A stretch of 37,429 nucleotides of DNA, taken from positions 1 to 37,429 of the forward strand of contig JBFLZW010000021.1 in assembly GCA_040755755.1 (NCBI GenBank), written 5' to 3'. The position numbers and the translations under genes were made by a program. Each line of letters opens with the position of its first letter. The stretch's first letter is position 1. Below, in pieces: positions 9,403 through 17,070 of the stretch. This DNA is from a bacterium (GTDB lineage Bacteria > SZUA-182 > DTGQ01). A model generated the notes under the pieces. It was given only the letters and a program-made list of their open reading frames with translations. It ran no database searches and was not told the DNA's origin.

Positions 9403-9553
9403 GGCACCTATTCTCCTGCGCCCGCAGGGCATTTGTTCTCCCTCGCCCGTGAGGGCGCTTATACTCCCCTCGCCCGTGGTGAGGGCTCCTATACTGCCCG
9501 TGAGGGCACTTATACTCCCTCGCCCCTCCGGGGAGAGGGCTGGGGTGAGGGGC
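9403..9553. repeat. Cluster of GC-rich palindromes
   Basis: Five successive short inverted repeats: GCCCGCAGGGC, CGCCCGTGAGGGCG, CGCCCGTGGTGAGGGC, TGCCCGTGAGGGCA and a larger CCCCTCCGGGG-centred one. They are spaced by TATACT-containing linkers. Frames through this array are artefacts. It may end transcription of the ABC gene or protect its mRNA. Confidence 0.65.
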
Positions 9554-9654
9554 CTGCTTGGTTAGTATCCTGAAGCTGATGACATTGGCCCTCTGCATGG
9601 AGAGGGTTAGCAACAAGGTGCATAAGAGCATTAATCGCAATTAATCATAAGCGT

Positions 9655-10506
9655 ATGAACCATAAATATATATTCATGGCAGCAGGCAGTGCGGCGGTTA
9701 TATTGCTCATCAAATCAAATGGATTTTGCCAAAGGCGTCAAATACATCCGGTGAATGAGGCGAACCAAGTGAATCAAGTGAATCAAGCGAGTCCAGTGAG
9801 CCCAGCAAATCCAGTGAATCCGGTGCCCCCCCCGGTGTATCCAATGTATCCGGTGACTCCAATGGAAAAGGGTATCACAAAGGGCACTGAGAAGCATACT
9901 CTCATGAAGGTAAGGTCATATATGGATGTTAAGTTCTCCCGCGTGGATAGACAGATGTCAGAATACACGTGCGGCCTGGCTACTCTTGCTACGCTCTTTA
10001 CCTATTATTTCGACCTGCCGGTACATGAGGATGAAATAGCGAACGATTTTCTCAAAAATATCATCATCGAGAAAAGAGGAATCAGCTTTTTGGATATGAA
10101 AAACTTTATCCAGAGTAAAGGGTATAAGGCAGCCGGGTATCAGGTAAACTTATCGGCTCTTCTTATGGTTTTGGAAGAGACTCCGGTGCCAATCATTATC
10201 CATACCATGAGAACGCAGGGGAAGTATGACATGGGCCACTTTTCTCTCCTGCTGGGCTATCGCGATGGCTATTTCATCATAAAGGATCCGGCATTTGGCA
10301 ATCGGGTCGTTTCTGAGGAAAGTTTCAGCTCTGAATTTACCGGCCGTATTTTGATCGCATTACCTGCTGATAAAGATAAAGCAATCTTGGACAAAACCTC
10401 CAAGAGATTGAAATTTGAAATCATTAACGCTCAAAAGTACTTATTAAAGGTGAACTACTTTGAAAAAGCTTACCCTAAACTTAATTATCATTTCTTTACT
10501 TTTTAG
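9655..10506 (+). CDS. Periplasmic stand-alone C39-family (double-glycine type) peptidase
   Basis: Predicted cysteine peptidase that could remove leader peptides after export. Residues 1-25 form a signal peptide or membrane anchor. Residues 34-70 are a proline/valine/asparagine linker with three-residue periodicity (NQVNQVNQ, then PVNPVPPP), made by a 9-nt DNA repeat. The C39 fold spans about 95-240 with the full triad: Cys106 in EYTCGLATL, His195 in MGHFSLLLGY and Asp211 in IIKDPAFG. Most C39 domains are fused to an ABC transporter; here it is separate and faces the periplasm, beside a peptidase-less exporter. It overlaps the next gene by 47 nt. FapD of the Pseudomonas functional-amyloid system is a known C39-like protein encoded near an outer-membrane pore, but homology of the two loci is not claimed. 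Confidence 0.85.
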   Translation: MNHKYIFMAAGSAAVILLIKSNGFCQRRQIHPVNEANQVNQVNQASPVSPANPVNPVPPPVYPMYPVTPMEKGITKGTEKHTLMKVRSYMDVKFSRVDRQMSEYTCGLATLATLFTYYFDLPVHEDEIANDFLKNIIIEKRGISFLDMKNFIQSKGYKAAGYQVNLSALLMVLEETPVPIIIHTMRTQGKYDMGHFSLLLGYRDGYFIIKDPAFGNRVVSEESFSSEFTGRILIALPADKDKAILDKTSKRLKFEIINAQKYLLKVNYFEKAYPKLNYHFFTF

Positions 10507-11344
10507 CATTCCCAAGGCCGCAGTTGCGGCAGAAACTGATGGATCGATATTCAGGTTATCTTTCGAGAAAGGCTCTCTCTACTCTCTGGATTTGAAGTAC
10601 AGAAGCTATGTCACTGAGTCAATCAGATTTAGAGTGGCCCAGCCTACGATAACCTACGGGCATTTTTTCAGCAGAGGGTGGGCATTTTTCACTTGTGCGC
10701 CGTTTATATATTCCAATAAAGAGCTTGAAGATGCCAGAGGGGAGAACGAAGAAAAACAGGTTTATCTTTTACTCGGTAATGTTGTTATCACTCCTCAGTA
10801 CAGCTTCAAATGGAAAGGCAAAACTATCCGGCTTTCTCTGGAGACGCAGTTACCTACGATGAATAGACTCTATGAACTGGAATCACAGGAAACGAAAGCG
10901 AATGGTAACGGTAATGGGCAGGGTTTTATGAATATGAATCAAAATCAATCTAATACGAGTAAATTAGGCAAGTTAAATATAAAAGAAAATAAAATATTAA
11001 CAACGAAACCCTCTATCATCATAAGCCGTGCTTATGATCCCATAATTCATGTAATAAACTTAAGCTTTTGTCAACCCTTATGGAGAGAGGAAAACCGGGA
11101 AGAAATTTACCAATATTGGAATGCTGAGGCCAGCTACGGTACCTATTTTGTTGTGAATGATAAGTTCACCCTTAATTCAGACCTTGGCATTTCAACAGGG
11201 AAAAAGAAAGAAAATTATATTCTTAAGGTCGGGACAACCTTTTTCTCGACCCCAAAACAAGGATTGGATATTTATTTGCTCAATATGTATAACGGATTAA
11301 CCTGGGAAGTTACTGCCGGAATCTCGTACACGATTACGCGGTAA
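10460..11344 (+). CDS. Predicted outer-membrane beta-barrel protein, function unknown
   Basis: A signal peptide (residues 1-24, MKKLTLNLIIISLLFSIPKA then cleavage near AVAAE) is followed by alternating amphipathic strands rich in aromatic residues. The end is a short strand finishing ISYTITR. An Asn/Gly/Gln-rich loop lies near residues 150-165. The start is a TTG at 10460, supported by AAAGGTGAA five nt upstream, giving a 47-nt overlap with the C39 gene. The fold is inferred from pattern, not from a recognised family. It could be a pore or surface partner for the peptide handled by the upstream exporter and peptidase. Confidence 0.68.
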   Translation: MKKLTLNLIIISLLFSIPKAAVAAETDGSIFRLSFEKGSLYSLDLKYRSYVTESIRFRVAQPTITYGHFFSRGWAFFTCAPFIYSNKELEDARGENEEKQVYLLLGNVVITPQYSFKWKGKTIRLSLETQLPTMNRLYELESQETKANGNGNGQGFMNMNQNQSNTSKLGKLNIKENKILTTKPSIIISRAYDPIIHVINLSFCQPLWREENREEIYQYWNAEASYGTYFVVNDKFTLNSDLGISTGKKKENYILKVGTTFFSTPKQGLDIYLLNMYNGLTWEVTAGISYTITR

Positions 11345-11395
11345 TAAGCTGAAATCTCTTATAGAATTACCCAGGAGTAATGCATGGGGCCTCCA

Positions 11396-11435
11396 CTACT
11401 CTCCTCCCCCTTGAGGGGGGATGCTGGGTGGGGGT
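11396..11435. repeat. Short GC-rich palindrome
   Basis: CTCCCCC and GGGGGG arms with TTGA between them, followed by GGGTGGGGG. Same family as 7212-7255 and 16133-16185. Confidence 0.45.
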
Positions 11436-11564
11436 GAATACAAGAACTACCCTTCTGTTAAGGGATGGGAAATAGAGCACACCTTCATATATGAGCAATT
11501 GGTTGAACTTATATAACTTTGTAGGCCATGGTACTCAAACATATATCAAAAAGGGGAGTTAAAA

Positions 11565-12689
11565 ATGGCAGAGCTACAAACACCAGCAACATCTTCGATC
11601 CCGATTAAACATGCCAAAATTCTAAAAGGCCCGCTTCAAATGGCTTTTGATATAACTAATAGATGTAATTTTAAATGCCTTCATTGTTATAACAGAAGTG
11701 GCGAGCACGATAGAATACACGATGAACTAAAGGATAAGGAAGTTATAAAATTTATTAAAGATGTTGTCAAAATTAAGCCTCTAAACCTTTGCATATGTGG
11801 GGGAGAGCCATTATTGAGAGAGGAATTAGTCTATGAGGTCGCAAAGATTCTATCGCGAGAAAACATCATGGTTTCTCTTGTTACTAATGGTTCATTAATG
11901 ACTGAGGACAGAGCAAAACGTCTTCTTGATAGTGGGATCGAAAGAATACAAGTTAGTCTTGATGGTGCGAGCGCTGAAACCCATGAGAGACTCCGTGGAT
12001 TTAAGGGGAGTTTTAAAAAAGTATTAGATGCTATTTCGATACTTAAAAGTATTAATGGTTCCAAGACAATAGTAGGGGTTGCTTTTTGTCCTACCCGGTT
12101 TAACTGTCATGAGTTTGAGAAGGTTTTTTATATGTGTAAGGAACGGGAAGTAGATAGTATTCGTATCCAGCCATTAATGCTTTTGGGCAGAGCTCAATTG
12201 AACATTAGGGGAATAGAGCCAACACCACTACAATATCGTAATTTGATGAGAACGATCAATTCCCTTTGTTATAAATATGGATCAGCATCAATAGACTGGG
12301 GCGATCCTATTGACCATCTTATAAGAAATTCCTCTGTAGCACAACATTGTGTTGTTTTCGTACATATTTTTTCAAATGGTGATATTGCTGCATCACCTTA
12401 TCTTCCAATAGTTGTAGGGAATATAAAAAGATATTCTTTTATCAAATATTGGGATGCAGGGCTGGCTCGAATGTGGGAATCGGAGTTACTAAAAAAATTT
12501 GCGAACAAAATTAAAAGCATTCCGGATTTAGGAAAAGAACATAATGGTTTGCCAATTGTTATGTTTGATGAAGATATTTATGTTGATCTTGTTGATGACA
12601 ACTTATTTAAAGTTAAGGAGTCAACAGTCAGGAGTCAAAATTCAGGAGCAAGAAGAGAAATACAGGCTGGAAGCCTGCCTGGTAATTGA
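11565..12689 (+). CDS. Radical SAM enzyme, probable RiPP maturase
   Basis: Residues 24-210 are a radical SAM domain: the cluster motif Cys34-x3-Cys38-x2-Cys41 (CNFKCLHCYN) and the SAM-binding GGEP at 79-82. The C-terminal part (about 255-305) has the outline of a SPASM/Twitch region: AQHC at 259-262, FSNGDIAASPYLP where the family normally has a G(D/N)xxPC stretch, and VVGNIKRYSFIKYW. The usual extra cysteines are missing, so auxiliary clusters may be absent or reduced. The last 22 residues are encoded by a GTCAGGAGTCA-type dispersed repeat and are probably a late addition. SD GGGAG precedes the ATG. The PqqD/RRE gene and small peptide gene downstream point to peptide modification; the chemistry is not predictable here. 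Confidence 0.88.
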   Translation: MAELQTPATSSIPIKHAKILKGPLQMAFDITNRCNFKCLHCYNRSGEHDRIHDELKDKEVIKFIKDVVKIKPLNLCICGGEPLLREELVYEVAKILSRENIMVSLVTNGSLMTEDRAKRLLDSGIERIQVSLDGASAETHERLRGFKGSFKKVLDAISILKSINGSKTIVGVAFCPTRFNCHEFEKVFYMCKEREVDSIRIQPLMLLGRAQLNIRGIEPTPLQYRNLMRTINSLCYKYGSASIDWGDPIDHLIRNSSVAQHCVVFVHIFSNGDIAASPYLPIVVGNIKRYSFIKYWDAGLARMWESELLKKFANKIKSIPDLGKEHNGLPIVMFDEDIYVDLVDDNLFKVKESTVRSQNSGARREIQAGSLPGN

Positions 12690-12703
12690 AACCCAGCCAT
12701 TTC

Positions 12704-12725
12704 GTCATTCCCGCGAAAGCGGGAG
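12704..12725. repeat. REP-like palindrome
   Basis: GTCATTCCCGCG followed by AAAGCGGGAG. This is a common type of bacterial intergenic palindrome. Relatives are a half copy at about 15284-15301 and a fuller copy at 37374-37399. The rest of 12690-12895 is AT-rich and shows no gene. Confidence 0.6.
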
Positions 12726-12895
12726 CATGTCCTAAACTTCTCTATTCTACTGCTCCTGCAAGGATGGCGATGATGTGGTACATGGAGCCTCTGTGACAGC
12801 CGAAATGAAAATCAAAATCAATGGATAAATTAATTTGATATAAAATTATTATTTTTATCTAAAAATAATTTATTAAATAATGGGAGAAATTAATT

Positions 12896-13807
12896 ATGCA
12901 AAGTTTGGAAAATCATCGCCCTATTTTTAAAAAGGAAAATCTTATATACGAGAGAGAAGAAAAGGATAGTAATTGGACAATTCTTCCTAAGTTTCATCCG
13001 GAGACGAGAGAGTTAATTATAAATCGCACTGCCAAAGAAGTCTTAATGTATTGCGATGGAACGAGGACGATTGAAGAAATAGTAAAAGCCATGAAGGACA
13101 AATACCAAAATGCAGCTATCGAATTAATAAGAAATGATGTACACAATACTCTTGCAAGTTTTTCCAGGTTAATGATTATTCAATGGGAAAATGAAAATCC
13201 TTTTCTTTTTAAAAGAGAAAGAATAATTTCTGATGAAACATTTTTTAGGATTGGAGTTGAAGAGGATATATTAGAAATTAAGGCATTTATTGAAAAATCA
13301 GGCATATCGGAGAAAAAGCTTGAACAGAAAGAAAATTCGGAACTGTTTTTATATAGAAGTTCGCTTATTGATCCAATAAATGAGTATTCAGAAGTAGCAA
13401 TGAGGCAAAAGATGTTTAGATATTATGAAGATTTTTTTATTTATTTCAATAAAAAAGAAATTTTAAGCCTCATATCAATCGCTTTGCCAATGCCTCCTAA
13501 TCAGGCTGCATCTTTTAACTTAGTAATCGCGAAGAAAAGCATCTTAAAAGATTTGCTGAGATATTCTGCGGATAATTTGCCATTTATTTCCGTTTTTAAA
13601 ATTAGAAAAATAAAATTATATGAGGATATGAATGAAAAGTTATCTCCTGAATTCGAAAAAATTTTTGTTGATGAAGGATATAAACAGGAAGGCATACTGA
13701 GGGATGAGTTAGGATTAAATCATGACCTGAGGATCATGAGTTGGATATATGATCCTTTATTTATCGACGAGGTTGAAAAACAAAGAAGCAATATTACATA
13801 TAATTAA
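12896..13807 (+). CDS. PqqD-like RiPP recognition element fused to a GNAT-like domain
   Basis: Residues about 15-100 match the PqqD/RRE winged-helix fold: FHPETRELIINRTAKEVL, then CDGTRTIEEIVKAM and an amphipathic helix ending FSRLMIIQW. Such domains bind RiPP leader peptides and hand them to the modifying enzyme. Residues about 115-295 resemble a GNAT acyltransferase, most clearly in VDEGYKQEGILRDEL followed by RIMSWIYDP, which fits the last strand-helix pair of that fold. The acetyl-CoA loop is not obvious, so activity is uncertain. SD GGGAG lies 9 nt before the ATG. It sits between the radical SAM gene and the candidate precursor, and codon use is strongly AT-biased. Confidence 0.78.
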   Translation: MQSLENHRPIFKKENLIYEREEKDSNWTILPKFHPETRELIINRTAKEVLMYCDGTRTIEEIVKAMKDKYQNAAIELIRNDVHNTLASFSRLMIIQWENENPFLFKRERIISDETFFRIGVEEDILEIKAFIEKSGISEKKLEQKENSELFLYRSSLIDPINEYSEVAMRQKMFRYYEDFFIYFNKKEILSLISIALPMPPNQAASFNLVIAKKSILKDLLRYSADNLPFISVFKIRKIKLYEDMNEKLSPEFEKIFVDEGYKQEGILRDELGLNHDLRIMSWIYDPLFIDEVEKQRSNITYN

Positions 13808-13996
13808 TTGATAGTTGATTACTGTAGTTAGGACATATGTATTCAAACTTTTTATATGAACTGGATCAGAAGTGTCTTACAGATACACCTTAGTAATTCA
13901 TATAGTATATTATCTTCCCGGGGGAGAAGGAGCCTATCAGAAAATTCTGTCTATTTTTTAGAGAGATTATAAAAAATTAGGGAGGAGGTGAAAATT

Positions 13997-14149
13997 ATGG
14001 CATATGAAAGACCTTCAATCGAGGCTTTAGGTGATGCCCAAATGGGTGAAGTAATGGGTGCCTGGGCTTTTGCTCTGGTCTTTGTACCTTTTCTATCTTT
14101 CACCTGGCCATTTGGCACAGGCGGTGTGGGCATATATCTGGTCCTGTAA
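13997..14149 (+). CDS. Candidate RiPP precursor peptide, 50 aa
   Basis: A 50-codon gene with an excellent ribosome binding site (GGGAGGAGGTGA, 6 nt before ATG) and a terminator 54 nt after the stop. The peptide starts MAYERPSIEALGDAQ, which fits the YxxPx(I/L)xxxG leader pattern bound by RRE proteins, best known from lasso-peptide leaders. Residues 15-50 are hydrophobic and aromatic (GAWAFALVFVPF, SFTWPFGTGG, VGIYLVL) with no cysteine, and a Gly-Gly lies at 42-43. No lasso cyclase or protease genes are present, so lasso chemistry is unlikely; the radical SAM and RRE-GNAT genes just upstream are the likely partners. An alternative is a small membrane protein. Confidence 0.75.
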   Translation: MAYERPSIEALGDAQMGEVMGAWAFALVFVPFLSFTWPFGTGGVGIYLVL

Positions 14150-14202
14150 TTGCTGCTTAGAGTTAGTTTGAGCAGCGTGATTTTTGTCTGAATGATAGGC
14201 TA

Positions 14203-14230
14203 AAAACTCTTCTCCCCTGGGAAGAGTTTT
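14203..14230 (+). terminator. Rho-independent terminator after the precursor gene
   Basis: Ten-base stem AAAACTCTTC / GAAGAGTTTT with an 8-nt loop and a 3' TTTT. It would separate the precursor mRNA from the LolA-like gene. Because the A and T runs mirror each other, it may also work on the other strand. Confidence 0.7.
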
Positions 14231-15190
14231 ATGGAGATTAATAATAAGAGAAATACAGGAAAGTATATGAAAAGAAGATCTTGCGGGAAAATGAGTATGG
14301 AGAGTAAAAAGAAATTGTACTTTTCGAAGTCTCAAGAATCTGGTTGGAATTTGAAACCGAGTGCCAGGATATCAATAATAATGCCCCGGTTATCATCAAT
14401 ATCAATACTAATATCGTTAACATTATTAATCCTCTCCTTTTTCACCTTATTACCAGCGAAAGGATTCCCAATGGATTTACCAGACATAACTTACATTACT
14501 CAAACTGCCAGGGAGAAACATGAAAACCTTAAGGCAGCGATACCCAATATAGCACTTGTCCAGGAGTCAATTACCGTTACTGATAAAGATAACATTACTT
14601 CGATTATTAAATCTTTTAAGCAGGGTGAAAAGTTCCGGATGGAGGCTGAAATTACCTCAAAACTTAACCAGGGTAAAAAGGCTATTACCATTTATGATGG
14701 AACAGACTATTGGACTATTTCTTCCGGAGTAAAGACCAGGCTTTCCGAGGACATGAAGAAAAAAATTCAGACTACTGCTGAAAGGAAATGGTGGGACTTG
14801 CTTCCTGATGGGGCGGAGATCAAAGGCATCGAGAAAATTGATGAATCTGAATGTTACCTCATAGCACCTGGTAAGGTATCACCCCCAAAAGTAGAAAAGA
14901 ACTCTATTAACAGACTTTGGATTGATAAAGAAAAACTGATGTTACGCAAAGTCGAATCCATAGGGCTAAAAGGTGAAATTTACATTATGGTTATTTCTGA
15001 CTTTCGCACCATTAAAGACAATATAGAAATTCCTTTTAAGGTAATGACATATAAAGATAATAAGCTCGTGTCAACTGTTACAACAAAGTCTTGTGAAATT
15101 AATAATGGAGGGTTTCCGAGTAAGTATTTTGATGCAAATGCAGAGCAAGATATTAATATTAAGGAGGTTATCAAGGAATTATTTGATTGA
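14231..15190 (+). CDS. LolA-like outer-membrane lipoprotein-sorting family protein
   Basis: The mature part (about residues 85-319) resembles the LolA/LolB-like fold found in proteins named outer membrane lipoprotein-sorting protein. Recognisable segments are KFRMEAEI, TIYDGTDYW, NRLWIDKEKLMLRKVE and the late ISDFRTIKDNIEIPFKVM. The first ATG directly abuts the preceding terminator stem, so translation probably starts later: Met13 (14267, AGGAAAG upstream) or Met51 (14381), which would begin just before the hydrophobic export segment (54-76). These proteins bind hydrophobic acyl or peptide ligands in the periplasm. A role in carrying or resisting the hydrophobic peptide is inference. Confidence 0.8.
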   Translation: MEINNKRNTGKYMKRRSCGKMSMESKKKLYFSKSQESGWNLKPSARISIIMPRLSSISILISLTLLILSFFTLLPAKGFPMDLPDITYITQTAREKHENLKAAIPNIALVQESITVTDKDNITSIIKSFKQGEKFRMEAEITSKLNQGKKAITIYDGTDYWTISSGVKTRLSEDMKKKIQTTAERKWWDLLPDGAEIKGIEKIDESECYLIAPGKVSPPKVEKNSINRLWIDKEKLMLRKVESIGLKGEIYIMVISDFRTIKDNIEIPFKVMTYKDNKLVSTVTTKSCEINNGGFPSKYFDANAEQDINIKEVIKELFD

Positions 15191-15917
15191 TTAAAAGTAA
15201 CTACTCAGGCACAAAGCACAGAGGGACAAAGGCACAAAGGGGAAAAGAAGATACAGTGAACGCTGAGCACTGTAAATCCTCAAAGGCTTCGCGGGAATGA
15301 CGAAATGGATAAAGCTAATGGAGAAATGGCCGTTGCGATTGCGATGGCGAAATGGTCGTTGCGAACAACGAAGTAGTCAAAGTATATTGAGAAGTCTGCT
15401 CCCCCTGCCGGATGAACAACCCTCAGCTAATTGCTGAGCAGGTCACAAAGGTGCGTGTACCAGCCCCGGATGTTCTGGCGAAGTACGTACTGGCTTGCCT
15501 GCCTAAAGTGCGTAGTGGCTGCCCTGCGAAATGCGAAAGTCTATCGCGCAACTACGCACCTGGCCTGCCGTTCCTGCCGCCTTGCCATCGTAAGCGCAAA
15601 TGTATCCTGCTATCCTGTGCTGTATCCAGTTCCTCCGAACACCCACACCTCAAGTGCGCAGCAGAGCAAAAGCCGAAGGCGATATCCGGTCTTCTCAGTA
15701 ACTTAACCATCCTCCCAGTCAAGGCTTTTCATATCCTGTCCGCACACGCCCCCCCGGAAAGAGCGTATTGTCTTCGATATCCATACTTTCTTCGAGAACC
15801 TGGCTGAAAAATTCCGGGAGCCTGCCCCAGTGTAAACATGCCTCAGTGTCGGACCTGCTCCAGTGCCGGATGCCATCACCTCCTTTCGAATAGGCAGAGA
15901 GCCTCTGCTCTGCCGTG
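15191..15917. other. Gene-free spacer
   Basis: Contains a CACAAAG/CACAGAGG-type repeat (15205-15240), a half REP-like element (about 15284-15301) and GC-rich sequence with no convincing gene. On the minus strand an almost perfect anti-16S sequence (AAAGGAGGTGAT) at about 15878-15889 has no start codon at a suitable distance; it may be the remnant of another peptide cassette. Confidence 0.6.
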
Positions 15918-16025
15918 TTATATGAAACGAAAAAAACCAAAGGGAGTAAAAACTGTAAAGCGCGGAATCCAGATAAAAAATGGAGTAATCAGTATCCCTG
16001 CTTTGATGCTGGTTTTTATGTTCAT
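15918..16025 (-). CDS. Small aromatic peptide A (divergent paralogue)
   Basis: A 35-codon gene, too short for normal calling. Residues 1-15 read MNIKTSIKAGILITP and residues 27-35 read TPFGFFRFI. It shares with peptides B-E the positions Ile3, Thr5, Lys8, Gly10, Thr14-Pro15, Thr27-Pro28, Gly30 and Phe32, without gaps. It is the most divergent copy: its ribosome site is weaker (GGGTGAAA instead of AGGAGGTGAAA) and it lacks the final alanine. It lies last in the array, 373 nt after B. It could be decaying or specialised. Confidence 0.6.
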   Translation of the reverse strand: MNIKTSIKAGILITPFFIWIPRFTVFTPFGFFRFI

Positions 16026-16132
16026 GGTTTCACCCGGTCCTTTTCGTGGTTATCAAGGTTATCTAAGTTATCAACATTACCAAGGGTAGTAGCAAATTCT
16101 TGATCATAAGTATATTCCAGGGTGGTTCCTGT

Positions 16133-16185
16133 ATTCACCTCCACCCAACCTCCCTCCTCAAGGGGGAGGAGTGTAAGGGGAAGTA
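16133..16185. repeat. GC-rich palindromic repeat
   Basis: CCTCCCTCCTC and GGGGGAGGAG arms. Same family as 11396-11435 and 7212-7255, in the spacer between peptides A and B. Confidence 0.45.
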
Positions 16186-16294
16186 ACTAAAAGTAAATAC
16201 CTGCTGAAGGCGAACTTATTACTGTACCTGATCACTGTACCTGGAAAAAACTCTCGTTCACGACATTGCCATGCTCTCAATATCAATATCAATA

Positions 16295-16335
16295 CCCTCA
16301 CGCCGGAGAGAAAATCCATTCTCCAGGCGTGAGGG
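16295..16335 (-). terminator. Strong stem-loop between peptides B and A
   Basis: CCCTCACGCC plus GGAGA pair with TCTCC plus GGCGTGAGGG, giving about 15 pairs with one bulged base and a 10-nt loop. It lies 64 nt after the stop of peptide B. There is no U tract, so it could be a weak terminator or a 3'-end stabiliser rather than a classical terminator. Confidence 0.5.
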
Positions 16336-16398
16336 CATCTTGGGCTAAGGTGAAATTGTTTCCTTTACTCTATAATCTATAACCATACTCCATTAAGG

Positions 16399-16509
16399 TT
16401 AAGCAAAGAAATTGAATAAACCCCACGGGGTTAATCCGAAACAGTTAATGAGAGTCAAACTCCAGGGAGTAACACGAAATCCTGCTTTCAGACTGGTTGC
16501 TATCTTCAT
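16399..16509 (-). CDS. Small aromatic peptide B
   Basis: A 36-codon gene preceded by a near-perfect ribosome binding site (AAAGGAGGTGA, 5-6 nt from ATG). Residues 1-16 are MKIATSLKAGFRVTPW, residues 17-25 are SLTLINCFG and residues 26-36 are LTPWGLFNFFA. Two TPW motifs bracket a variable centre. It is basic at the N-terminus, hydrophobic afterwards, and has no long leader. Ala9-Gly10 with Leu7 at -4 resembles a very short double-glycine type site for a C39 peptidase. No known family is recognised. Confidence 0.8.
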   Translation of the reverse strand: MKIATSLKAGFRVTPWSLTLINCFGLTPWGLFNFFA

Positions 16510-16738
16510 TTTTTCACCTCCTTTCCGTAATATGCCTTCGGTTCATAGACTGGGCCGGAAATGCCCTCTCTAAAACCGCCTCCCGAGAGCATGGGTCTGT
16601 AATACAGACACTCTCTGACTCTCTGAAGGATATAATAACTGGACGTCCTCAGTTCAGAGTGTAGTGTACCTCCTCCGAACAATAAGCCTTTTCATAACCA
16701 AATCAGGTATGCCTCCTGGTTATATTGCATTATCAGTA

Positions 16739-16849
16739 TCAGGCAAATAAATGGAAAAATCCAAATGGTGTTAATGCACTTATGCACCAGATATTCAGAC
16801 TCCAGGGAGTAACACGAAATCCTGATTTAAGGTTGGTTGCTATCTTCAC
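16739..16849 (-). CDS. Small aromatic peptide C (GTG start)
   Basis: 36 codons, starting with GTG; its ribosome site is GGAGA. Residues 1-16 are MKIATNLKSGFRVTPW, 17-25 SLNIWCISA and 26-36 LTPFGFFHLFA. It is a clear paralogue of B, D and E with Ser9 in place of Ala9. A longer in-frame ATG frame reaches 16942, but homology to the other copies begins exactly at this GTG. Like B, it has one cysteine in the variable centre. Confidence 0.78.
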   Translation of the reverse strand: MKIATNLKSGFRVTPWSLNIWCISALTPFGFFHLFA

Positions 16850-16969
16850 TATTGATCTCCTTGTCTCATTGTCTCCTTGTTCCAAAATTACCAACGGCTT
16901 TCGGCATTTCTCTCCAGTCCGGGTTATCTTTGATTTCTCCATTACCAGCCTGTTGAATGGCTTTGTGGA

Positions 16970-17070
16970 GTATCACTCTAATAACCGGCTTCGCTGAAAA
17001 AGCTTGGCAATAGTGGAAAGGCATTTCCACTGCTGCCAGAAAGCCTTTCCACCACTGCTTTACGTGATAC
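16970..17070 (-). repeat. Hairpin-rich spacer unit between peptides D and C
   Basis: Bounded by GTATCAC (16970-16976) and GTGATAC (17064-17070), the latter touching the TAG stop of peptide D. Inside is a near-perfect hairpin at 17012-17031 (AGTGGAAA/TTTCCACT) and further CCTTTCCACCAC half copies. The same arrangement recurs at 17278-17396. These elements would fold at the 3' end of each peptide message. Confidence 0.65.

Noticed and set aside
9352-9640. Open frames on both strands through the palindrome cluster after the ABC exporter
   Set aside because: They are produced by short GC-rich inverted repeats with TATACT linkers; no ribosome site and no protein-like composition.
13997-14149. Lasso peptide precursor
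   Set aside because: The leader motif fits, but no lasso cyclase or transglutaminase-like protease is present and the core lacks a clear ring-forming acidic residue.
15703-15876. 57-codon minus-strand frame starting inside an AAAGGAGGTGATGG sequence
   Set aside because: The ATG lies within the Shine-Dalgarno itself, and the product shows no similarity to peptides A-E.
16739-16942. Longer 67-residue version of peptide C
   Set aside because: The extra N-terminal part has no counterpart in A, B, D or E, and a GTG with GGAGA upstream sits exactly where homology begins.
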